64,000 nt of DNA from Plesiocystis pacifica SIR-1 (GTDB lineage Bacteria > Myxococcota_A > Polyangia > Nannocystales > Nannocystaceae): assembly GCF_000170895.1 (NCBI RefSeq), contig NZ_ABCS01000018.1:1-64000 (forward strand), in the 5' to 3' direction. The notes beneath the pieces were generated by a model, which saw only the letters and a program-made list of their open reading frames with translations, was not told the DNA's origin and ran no database searches. Every line of letters begins with the position of its first letter. Position 1 is the first letter of the stretch. Positions 34,901 to 41,811 of the stretch are shown here, in pieces. The position numbers and the translations under genes were made by a program.

Positions 34901-35451
34901 CCAGGCTCGGACACCCACTCGATCTTGTTGGTCGTGCGATCGAGAAGATCCCGGAGTCGAGCCACGCGATAGTGGGCCAGACGATCGTTCCTGGCAGTCA
35001 GGCGCATAACCGCGGCCTGGACGTGTTCGCGCCAGATGTCGGCGAAGATGGCCACGTGTCCGTCGGGGCCGAGTCGGTCGAGCAGCTCACGCCACAGCTC
35101 GAGCTCGACCAGGAGGTGGACTTCAAGGTCACCGAGCAGGATGACTTGACCAGTGACGTCCAGGGTCTCGCCTGCCACACGTGGACGGAGAAAGGGCGGG
35201 ACCAAGACGGGCTCGGCCGAGGACCGAACGAGCAGGCGCTCGAGCACGTCGGCGGTCTCGACGGCGGCGGTGCGGCGCAGCGCCGCGAATGAAAACATCC
35301 CGGTGCGCCAGGCCGCGTGGGCCTGGGTCCGCAATTTCGCCCAAGCGCGGAGGGCCTCGACGCCATGGTCGAAGGACCCGCCCCAGACCACGCCCTCTAC
35401 GATCAACCGATTGAAGTCGGGGGCTGGGAGATCAGTTGGTGCCCCGAGCAT
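31954..35451 (-). CDS. Large protein of unknown function, possible PIN-like N-terminal domain
   Basis: A 1165-residue protein with no signal peptide or clear membrane segment. The first ~400 residues contain a strand-helix pattern with acidic positions (HVYLDEGVVEDLWQ; IHELG; LMLSADHAT) that loosely recalls PIN-type nuclease folds; this is tentative. The remainder is alpha-helical and Trp-rich, TPR-like in feel, with a WRLFWWWWRRL cluster near 965. The Arg/Tyr-rich tail ends in a basic stretch. Its start overlaps the upstream CHAT gene by 49 nt, an unusually long coupling, so a later start is possible. Likely the scaffold or effector of this operon. Confidence 0.7.
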   Translation of the reverse strand: MLGAPTDLPAPDFNRLIVEGVVWGGSFDHGVEALRAWAKLRTQAHAAWRTGMFSFAALRRTAAVETADVLERLLVRSSAEPVLVPPFLRPRVAGETLDVTGQVILLGDLEVHLLVELELWRELLDRLGPDGHVAIFADIWREHVQAAVMRLTARNDRLAHYRVARLRDLLDRTTNKIEWVSEPGPHAVVVSNNGPDQDARWSLEVLLATLAGRGWLLRDELEPLGIDIERQHSELPDHVYLDEGVVEDLWQAEQLENVLRCDAIRRVEVARSTRQGIVARVEIHELGAKAVERAKRVRRVMSEALDHDRVEIVERPSVDLPPPAARHWTMFHQIATELRSWRQFLVERPRALMLSADHATSAGSTRGPVGLAQTLAWTSRDQLERALKAHQGLGERVLDFAELVAELAPPTRSFETAIDLVRLGFSAALEPHHILDLGLQHPELGLAAPRAKRVLEQYEWPARTNLDSLASTQFHVCHNYAGAIWLAWCGDTGEREPVPDAFASSFSSALAQRVADLAAEELCQLNWRLFMWLQITAIQSPLCGAVDEHGVPYVGREPSPGDRVLFSGDTPAGRLWAWLGSWIEGNLARARAWNLALQHTVAFCAGWRHDHIFVRDALASLRLAVAIVGRSDEPQLARRPLCHLVLLAFTCDQPREVLTMHRFASPVSGQHYSWWDVLQGVSTNDIDSLRHGVASVLFEDGLLSLSAEVPTALLASEPSLRRSEALTAWGHAVAPLDARLATAAVRLAEVGEHADIKAFIRILAESPARSIDDDPLGPSGWGIAGDVTFPKNLEDVVQLLGEDQPRTSIQAAVPTAWRPGRSCLSPFEGGRRPPPELSERARAWLTASTGELSSTLMFGAAVSVVAQLDGPPATPADGAAELLARAVKAERAAAQQRETATTAQLEWRLLGLAKTVIVRLSRDRRSELPTLRVLELSWRLFWWWWRRLHLMPQPARAAAFDCLIRRTEPTELGRASEGFVLDPDRFGPGKWNHRLAGLLAGARFGHELATQFAEYQPDMFASASLEAELVALLAEDPTTAERALRRSGQATPSPLGWLHDVTIRDLALGLLLETQPGAFSHLSRLQRNSLLRRSFGRGQSRLTPHLRRAVIRAAIRDDHLSELQWAFQRSSTGRRPYLARRYPTRHYRHRRYSVLERAGRSSSEG

Positions 35452-37124
35452 GAAGTAGGTCTCGACCAGAAGCCGCTCGATGAGAGCGTGGCCCGGGTAG
35501 TCTGTGGCGAGGCGTTGATGGATGGCGCGGAGCTCGGCGCGGGTTTTTCGTGGGCCAAGGCGATCGTCACCGCACGGGGGTCGACGTCTTGGCCCAAGGC
35601 TCGAAGGCTATGTACGAGCCCGTGGGTATCGAAGGTGTGACGTTGGACCTCGGCCGCGATCTCATGGAGGGTCGTCCGGGTCGCGGGCGCCATCGCGGGC
35701 ATCCTGGCGTGGGCCGCGGTCAGACTAGCGCTGAATCGCAGGACCGCCTGTAGCCGGCGCTCGGGCGCGAGCGGGCGGTGGAGCTCGGGAGAGTCGACGG
35801 CCGTCTGGACGATCGCGCGACCGAGAACGAGCACCGCGTTGGCCAGGACCTCGACTTCGAACTCGTCGTCGTCAAGGAGCGCCAGCGCGAGCTCGGTCGA
35901 CGCGTCTACGTCGCCAGTGCGGTCGTGATGCAGCGCCATGTGAGCGCGGATCCTTGGCGCCATGTGAGCCCCGGGCGCCAACGGAAGCTCGCCGCGCTCG
36001 ACCGCCATCATCGCGCCGATAATCGGCGGGACCGACGACCACCGGTCCACGATCGCAGCCGCAAGCGCCGGTTGACGAACTACGAGGAGGGTCTCGACCA
36101 GACTGTGGCGCCAGGCGACGTCTGGGCTCGGCGTTGACCCGAGGACGTGCTTGGCGAGGACGATGAGCTGGTCGATGGCCTTGGCCTCCTCGCCAATATG
36201 GAGTAGCGACACCGCGTAGTTGAGCTGCGTTAGTCCGAGCAGTGCTTCGAGTTCGCCAGCCTGGTCGTCGTCGGTCTTGGCTAGCTCGAGGGCCTGGGCG
36301 TGGGCGTCGCGGAATAAGCCGTGGGCGCGCTCGAACTCGCCAGCCTGCCGAGCTGCGTTGGCCTGCTGGAACAGTGCGCGGAGACCCTCGGTCGCTATCA
36401 AGAGTAGCTGTGCGGTCGCACCTTCATCGAGGTCTGCGACCGCGGCGTCAACGATCCCGGGGACGGGGGGAGAGTGGAGAAAGATGTCGGCGGCTGATGC
36501 CCCCTCCGCTGCAACGAGCACGACCAACTCGGGCTCGACGTCGAGGTCGACCAACGCGTCACGCCCGAGCGCGAACGCTTGTTGGGCGCTGAGTTCTTCG
36601 TTGATACCGAGGTAGAATCCACGGGTGAACGCCAGCGCGGCCTCGTCGTGCCACTCGTCACGGTCGCCGCGGACCCCGATGACCACGGATACGTGCCGTG
36701 CGATGACTTGGGCTTGTTCGAGCGAGTTGCAGGCGTTGAGGACGACGCACTTGACCGTACTCCGGGTCGAAAACGCACGCGCGGCCGCTTCGTGCGGCGG
36801 CAGCTGGGGGCTCTCGTCGTCGCGCACGAACACGAGCTCGCCGTCGGGCGTACCATGGCCGATGAAGTGAACGATGGTTGGGCAACGCCGGAGGATCTGC
36901 TTGCGAAGATCCTCGATGCTTGACTGGGGCCGGTACTGGGCGACGAGACCAGCGCGACGATCGAAGGTGTCGTCGATCGCCTGGTACTCCCGGGACGCAG
37001 CGACAGGGGGCTCGCCGCCAGGACTCGAGCCCACGACCAGGATCGTGTGGCGGCTGGTCCTGGCCAGCGATCGCACCGGTAACTGCGGTACGAGGAGATC
37101 TCGGTCGAGGATAGTCGAGGTCAT
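35403..37124 (-). CDS. CHAT protease with TPR-like C-terminus
   Basis: A 573-residue protein. The N-terminal CHAT domain (about 25-215) has catalytic H90 in IVHFIGHG and C132 in VVLNACNS. Residues about 235-520 form helical repeats typical of TPR-containing CHAT proteins. The last ~30 residues, Ser/Pro-rich, overlap the next gene. It is the first gene of the operon 37124-25055. A perfect 8-bp inverted repeat about 50 bp upstream may be an operator. The TPR part probably binds the partner that activates the protease. Confidence 0.85.
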   Translation of the reverse strand: MTSTILDRDLLVPQLPVRSLARTSRHTILVVGSSPGGEPPVAASREYQAIDDTFDRRAGLVAQYRPQSSIEDLRKQILRRCPTIVHFIGHGTPDGELVFVRDDESPQLPPHEAAARAFSTRSTVKCVVLNACNSLEQAQVIARHVSVVIGVRGDRDEWHDEAALAFTRGFYLGINEELSAQQAFALGRDALVDLDVEPELVVLVAAEGASAADIFLHSPPVPGIVDAAVADLDEGATAQLLLIATEGLRALFQQANAARQAGEFERAHGLFRDAHAQALELAKTDDDQAGELEALLGLTQLNYAVSLLHIGEEAKAIDQLIVLAKHVLGSTPSPDVAWRHSLVETLLVVRQPALAAAIVDRWSSVPPIIGAMMAVERGELPLAPGAHMAPRIRAHMALHHDRTGDVDASTELALALLDDDEFEVEVLANAVLVLGRAIVQTAVDSPELHRPLAPERRLQAVLRFSASLTAAHARMPAMAPATRTTLHEIAAEVQRHTFDTHGLVHSLRALGQDVDPRAVTIALAHEKPAPSSAPSINASPQTTRATLSSSGFWSRPTSCSGHQLISQPPTSIG

Positions 37125-37620
37125 GGCCGACAGAGCGGGGTCCTGAACATGGTGTCACCTTGAGGGTGAACGTTCACGGCCCGGAACCGTGAACTCATCC
37201 AGCCAGGTGAGGTCCGACCCAAACAGGATCTCGGTCGTTGACGCCCCGCTCTCCCGGGCCAAGTTCAAGCCCGCCGGTCTGGACGACGCCTAGTGGCGAT
37301 CTCGATGTGCTACTCCACCGCCTGTCGGTTCTTCGACTTCCTGCGCGACTGCACCAGCAGACACCACCTGTCGACCCTCTCGCTAGCTAGAGTCGTAGGG
37401 TTCAGCCCTCGACCACGGACCCAGCCCACCCCTCTGGGCCGTCGTCGGGGGCTGGTCAGCTGACGCGTCGATGGCCACGAGGTCGTGATACGAGGACAGG
37501 GAGGCCCGCGCACTGGGATGTCGGTCATTGGTGCCTCCGCCACGATGCCCGCCGGAGCGCCTCTCGGCTATTTGGGTGCAGAATACTCGCAGTATCCTAG
37601 AAGTCCCCGAAAATCTGCCT
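37125..37620. other. 496-bp region without a supportable gene
   Basis: Between the CHAT operon and the integrase gene. It contains the inverted repeat at 37172 and otherwise only short reading frames with no recognisable domain. Because it borders the tyrosine recombinase, it may hold an attachment site; I found no matching direct repeat by eye near 61.1 kb. Confidence 0.5.
37172..37194. promoter_or_regulatory. Inverted repeat upstream of CHAT/caspase operon
   Basis: gttcacgg and ccgtgaac form a perfect 8-bp stem with a 7-nt spacer, 48 bp upstream of the ATG at 37124. The position fits an operator or a promoter-overlapping binding site for the six-gene minus-strand operon. No regulator is identified. 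Confidence 0.4.
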
Positions 37621-38817
37621 CTAGACCGGTGCTTTCGGCCGTTTTGTCTTCCGTGTGCTGTGCTTGTGCTGCTTGCGAGCACCCCCAGCTGGCGCCCCGT
37701 CCTCCCCGTGGGGGTTCTCGGGCGCGAGCCGCTTGATTAGCTCGTCGCCGTAGCCCCGGCTGAGGTGGGCGTAGCGCATCGTCGTGGTGATCGACTGATG
37801 CCCGAGCCACTCTTGAACCTGGCGCATCGGCACGCCGCGCATGACGGCGTGGGAGGCGAAGGTGTGGCGCAGGACGTGGTTGTGGAGATGGCGCATCTCG
37901 AGCGCCTCGGTGATCTTGTCGATCGCGTACTGCACCGTGCCCGCGCTGTGCGTCGGGGCGCCCTCTCGCGGGAAGACGAGCTTGCCCTGAACCCGGACGC
38001 GCTGAGCCTCGAGCGCATCCCGAGCGTCCCAGGTCAACGGCAGCTCCCGGCGCTTGTCGCTCTTCGTCGACGTGAAGCCGTTCTCCACCGACCAGGATTG
38101 ATTGACCGAAATTCGGCCTCGTTGAAGGTCGATGTCCTCTCGCCAGCGCAGCGCGATCATCTCGCCCACGCGTAGCCCCGTACGGACGGCCACGACCATG
38201 TAGGTGTGCCAGTCCGGTAGGTGCTCCGCGGTTCCCGTCAAGAACGCCTCGGTCTCGTCGAAGTCGAGGAAGTCAAAGTCGCTCTTGCGCTGCTTGAGCA
38301 AGACGATCTCCGGGACCTCACGGACAAGCTTCCACTTCTTCGCCACCGTGAAGATCCGTCCGAGGACCTTCAGGTGCTGGTTGACCGTCTGCGGCTGGAA
38401 GGGACTCCCCGTCCGAGTCAATGTCGCCAGCCTGTCGACCTTGTACTGGTCGATCATCCGCTCATCGATCTTGTCGAGTCGATGCCGACCAAAGGCAGGC
38501 AAGAGATGGAGCCTCAGGATCCCCTCCTTACGCCGGATGACGGCAGGCTTGTTGATGGTGCGTTGGTAGGCCAGGAACTCCTCGACGAAGCCCTGGAGTG
38601 TTGGTGTCTGCTGCTTGTCTCCCTCCTCCCACTGCCCGGTGAACAGCTGCTTGCGCAGCTCTCGCTCGTAGCGCTCAGCTCCCCGCTTGGTCTGCACGGG
38701 GCTGACCTTGCGGATTGTCAGCTTGCGCCCGTCGGGCCAGGTGTGCTCGATGTGGACCATCCACCGCTCGTGCTGGCGCCCTTGCTTGTCGCGCCACTTT
38801 CGCTTCCTCACGCTCAT
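37621..38817 (-). CDS. Tyrosine recombinase / phage-type integrase
   Basis: A 398-residue protein with a SAM-like N-terminal core-binding domain (about 72-165) and a catalytic domain with R216 in RTGLRVGEM, K252, H314-R317 in HVLRHTF, H340 in WLGHQS and the nucleophile Y349 in RYAHL. The full active-site set is present, so it should be functional. Basic N- and C-terminal tails (KRKWRD; KHSTRKTKRPK) fit DNA binding. It is probably the recombinase of an integrated element to its right; the excisionase-like gene at 60881 is the best candidate partner. Confidence 0.93.
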   Translation of the reverse strand: MSVRKRKWRDKQGRQHERWMVHIEHTWPDGRKLTIRKVSPVQTKRGAERYERELRKQLFTGQWEEGDKQQTPTLQGFVEEFLAYQRTINKPAVIRRKEGILRLHLLPAFGRHRLDKIDERMIDQYKVDRLATLTRTGSPFQPQTVNQHLKVLGRIFTVAKKWKLVREVPEIVLLKQRKSDFDFLDFDETEAFLTGTAEHLPDWHTYMVVAVRTGLRVGEMIALRWREDIDLQRGRISVNQSWSVENGFTSTKSDKRRELPLTWDARDALEAQRVRVQGKLVFPREGAPTHSAGTVQYAIDKITEALEMRHLHNHVLRHTFASHAVMRGVPMRQVQEWLGHQSITTTMRYAHLSRGYGDELIKRLAPENPHGEDGAPAGGARKQHKHSTRKTKRPKAPV

Positions 38818-39024
38818 CGCTGGTTCCTTTCAGCGATGCCGAGGTCTTGGCGTAGGAAGGCTAGCATCGAAGCCCGCCCGCGGTAGGGGGCCGCACGAGG
38901 GCTCAGGTCACCACGCATCCGGAATAATCTGAGGCTGCTCGGCGACGTCCACCAGCCTGCCGCGAGGAGTGTTCAGCGGGATGGGCGAACTGACGGCGCC
39001 GGAGCCAACTCGGCCCGATTCTTG
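38818..39024. other. Short intergenic region upstream of integrase
   Basis: About 200 bp between the integrase start and the IS91-like remnant. It should contain the integrase promoter; no clear sites are seen. Confidence 0.35.
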
Positions 39025-39549
39025 GCCACCCCGAAGGACGCCACGCAAACAGACCTCACCCACGCCTTGCGCGACGGCCCCGAGTCGACGCTGCTCTACC
39101 AAGTCATCGAATAGCACTGGGAGAGCTTCCGCGAGCGGGCAGAGCAAGGGGGGGGACTGCCCCGCTTCGTGGTCCGCGAGTTCGAGGCCTACCGGCGCTG
39201 CGGCATCCTCGTCGAGGGTTTTGTCCTTCATCCATGGGCCGACGCATGGCCGACCTCGCTGCCCATCTCGTCGATGAGGTCCTTCCGCATGTCCCCGTCC
39301 GCCAGTGGATCTGCTCGCTGCCCTGGCGCCTGCGCTACGCGATGGGCTACGATCGCCGATTCTGCTCCGACGTACTCGGCACCTTCATCGGGGCGCTTCG
39401 CTGCTCGCTCCGCCACTCCCTCATCAGGTAAGTGGGCCAAGCGAGCCCTCGGCCTGCGCTCTGTCGAGGACGCTCAGGTCGGTGCGGTCACTTTCGTCCA
39501 ACGCGCGGACCTGTTCAAACTGACTGTGAGGATGACGGCATCCCCCTGA
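39025..39549 (+). pseudogene. IS91-like (Y1) transposase remnant
   Basis: Pieces in different frames resemble the N-terminal half of IS91-type transposases: LLYQVIE, an in-frame stop, then GLPRFVVREFEAYRRCG; after a frameshift, GRRMADLAAHLVDEVLP and VRQWICSLPWRLRYAMGYD; then after another shift, KRALGLRSVEDAQVGAVTFVQR. The zinc-binding Cys stretch and everything after the first catalytic region are missing. There is thus a stop codon, two frameshifts and deletions. It ends right before the AT-richer CHAT-like gene, which may have come in with it. Confidence 0.78.
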
Positions 39550-39562
39550 CAGGGCCCCCAAA

Positions 39563-41242
39563 CTAGACCTTGGGGCTCTGAGGCGATACAATTTTTTCCG
39601 CCAGATCAATTGTCCTCTTGGCGATTTCATCAGTCATTCGAGCTCGCTCAAGTTCGATCGTGCTCTGGCCCTTCTCAAGTATAAAGTTCCTCTCCGTCGC
39701 CATCAGGTGCTGGATAGGCGAGTCTGCATTGGTAGTAGCACTGCTAGCCAGTGCGGCCTTTGCCCCGGAAAACTTGAACTCCAAATTTGTCAGTTCGTTA
39801 TGGTAGTATTTTATGTCCAGGAGTCCACTGCGGTACAGTTTCAAAAAGAAGAGTGCAAGAATCTCCACAATCACTACACCGCTAAAACGAGGCGCGTAGC
39901 TGAGCAAGTAGGTGGCAGGCTGCAATGATACCTCGCCGACAGTTGCCTGTGGAGGCTCAATCAAAAATGCCAAAATTCCAAGTCCAATAAAAGCGATAAT
40001 CATGCCCATGACAAGATTTAGAGTGTTTTTTCGTTCCAATGAAGCGACAGCGCGTTCGAGGCGCCGGTGGCTGATCTTAAATGTTTGGTCCAAAGGCTCT
40101 GTTTGTCGGCGATGTGCATCTTCGATTCGCACCCTCTTCTCAATGTCTTCAATGATGTTTTTTGAAGCTGATGAGGTGATTTCTGCTGCCCATTTTTCGT
40201 GTTGCTCTTTTGCGCCTTTCTCAATTTCCTGCTTAAAATTGTGCAGATCGATCATGGTTAAGGCCCGCAATTGAGAATCTCCAGCCTTAGAATCCGGACT
40301 CTGTTCTGGATCGCTGTTACCAAGGACTCGCTCTTTTTCTGAAACAATGGGCTCAACGATGATCCGGTCCCCAATGTTTAGAATTGGGTTTTTGGTGGCA
40401 GGCTCGCGCCTGGCAATTGTTATGCCAACAACCTCATCGCGGAGGTATGACAAGAAACCCAAAGCAAGGGTGGCGACAGCCAGTGCGAATGAGGCAAACG
40501 ACAGTCCACCCACGTTGCCACCGAGAGACATCACTGCATACCCGAAATATGAGAATGCAGCGGCAAAGAGTATTGTCACTGGAAGAATGTACTTGGGTAG
40601 CGACTTCCCTGTAACAGGAGAGATGTCGCTAAGTGATCGGGGGGAGGAGAACGTGGGTTCTTCCGCGCCAGGACCATGAAACATGGTGTACGGTGGGGTC
40701 TCGGCGTCAAATTCTAGGTTGGCAGATCGCAGGGATTTCTCAATGCTCGCACCAGAGCAAAGATTTCTGTAGAATGCAGATGCAAATACAGTTGCGTGTG
40801 TGTCGAGGAGCCTATCTGAATAGCCTATGGCATAGATGTCGAGTTTGCTGGCGAGTTCCCGGGCGAGATGCTCAGAGTGGTCGGTGTTTAGAATGATTAG
40901 GCGAAGCGAGGGGATTGCCGCGAGCATATCTGCCAGCGGCGACTCTCGGATTATCACCGCACTTTCAGCATCTCCCTCCACAACTATTCCATCTTTGGCT
41001 GAGTGGGTGGACAAATGCACTATGGTGGGTTGTGTTCGCGCGAGCGCATACACGATGTCGCTGGGGCGCGCCGCGAGGAGTAGCCTGACATCAATATGTT
41101 GGTTCGGATTTTTCTTGTTGATTGCATCTTGTATCATCCGTGCCTCCGTATCAGTGCGAAGGTACGGAAAAGTTTTGGGCTGTGAGCTGATAAAGAGAAT
41201 CGTTTTGCTGATTGACTCCAGGTCATCTGATTCGCTAGTCAT
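39563..41242 (-). CDS. Membrane protein with CHAT-like N-terminus lacking the catalytic Cys
   Basis: 559 residues from the ATG at 41242 (an ATG at 41254 is also in frame). Residues 15-190 follow the CHAT strand order, with IVHLSTHSA keeping the His but LIILNTDHSE replacing the LSACxS Cys motif. Two membrane helices follow (about 220-270), then a soluble charged region, then two more (about 405-425 and 448-470) and a C-terminal helical tail. Base composition is much more AT-rich than the surrounding DNA, which indicates acquisition. A membrane-bound pseudo-protease could be a sensor or a pore-type effector. It is probably paired with the ATPase gene upstream on the same strand. Confidence 0.68.
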   Translation of the reverse strand: MTSESDDLESISKTILFISSQPKTFPYLRTDTEARMIQDAINKKNPNQHIDVRLLLAARPSDIVYALARTQPTIVHLSTHSAKDGIVVEGDAESAVIIRESPLADMLAAIPSLRLIILNTDHSEHLARELASKLDIYAIGYSDRLLDTHATVFASAFYRNLCSGASIEKSLRSANLEFDAETPPYTMFHGPGAEEPTFSSPRSLSDISPVTGKSLPKYILPVTILFAAAFSYFGYAVMSLGGNVGGLSFASFALAVATLALGFLSYLRDEVVGITIARREPATKNPILNIGDRIIVEPIVSEKERVLGNSDPEQSPDSKAGDSQLRALTMIDLHNFKQEIEKGAKEQHEKWAAEITSSASKNIIEDIEKRVRIEDAHRRQTEPLDQTFKISHRRLERAVASLERKNTLNLVMGMIIAFIGLGILAFLIEPPQATVGEVSLQPATYLLSYAPRFSGVVIVEILALFFLKLYRSGLLDIKYYHNELTNLEFKFSGAKAALASSATTNADSPIQHLMATERNFILEKGQSTIELERARMTDEIAKRTIDLAEKIVSPQSPKV

Positions 41243-41254
41243 GGATCGCCTCAC

Positions 41255-41504
41255 TCGTCATGGGTAAACTTGTTAGCCCTGACCGACTCCACAGTGCCCA
41301 AAAAAAGTACGACACGTCCCCCACATGGTACAGTTCATTCAGTTCGTTTGAGAACCTTTTAGGTCCTGATTCGCTACTGCCCGGCTGCCTGTATCGTCAC
41401 CTGAGCACACACCAAACCGTGCGTGCCCCCTTGGCCGTCCCATTTCGGGCCGGGCGGGGGGGGGGGCTCGAGGACGGGCCTCGCAGGCAAACGGCCGCTG
41501 TGGC
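41255..41504. other. Intergenic region with 11-G run
   Basis: No gene is seen. AT-rich near the CHAT-like gene start, then GC-rich with a run of 11 G at 41456-41466, where sequence length may be unreliable. Confidence 0.4.
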
Positions 41505-41657
41505 CTATGTGAAGGGCGGGGTTGGCGCCCCGCGGTAGATCGGCAGGCCCGAGTCCGCGGAGATCCCCCGGCCCCGGTCTGGACCGGACGCAGCAGTTTC
41601 GCGGGCCGTTTCGATCTGGGCGCGGTGTTCGGGGGTGAGTTCGCTCGCCCGCGTCAA
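41505..41657 (-). pseudogene. N-terminal fragment of a sirtuin (Sir2) gene
   Basis: A 50-codon frame, possibly from TTG at 41657, begins ELTPEHRAQIETARE and continues RGRGISADSGLPIYRG before a stop. The second part is the NAD-binding signature of class III deacylases (GAGIS-x-x-SGIPxFRG), here with Arg in place of the Ala. Everything after it is missing, and the short spacing before the motif implies an internal deletion. The DNA is GC-rich like the host, unlike the genes on either side, so it is probably host sequence cut by insertion of the AT-rich cargo. Confidence 0.6.
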
Positions 41658-41811
41658 TGTAGCATTCGTTCCCAGCGAAGGCGGCGCTCAGTAGGGCGGC
41701 GGGCCCATGTGAGGCGCTCGGGTGGTGAGATGCCCCGTACTTGTGGGTCAAGGCGGGGGGCGCAAACTGCACTGTCGTAAAGAGGAGGAGGCCAGGAGGG
41801 CCCCAGGCAAT

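Noticed and set aside
41374..41772. A 132-residue minus-strand frame over the region 41.4-41.8 kb
   Set aside because: The meaningful translation here lies in another frame (sirtuin fragment at 41505); the longer frame is Pro/Arg-rich shadow sequence.
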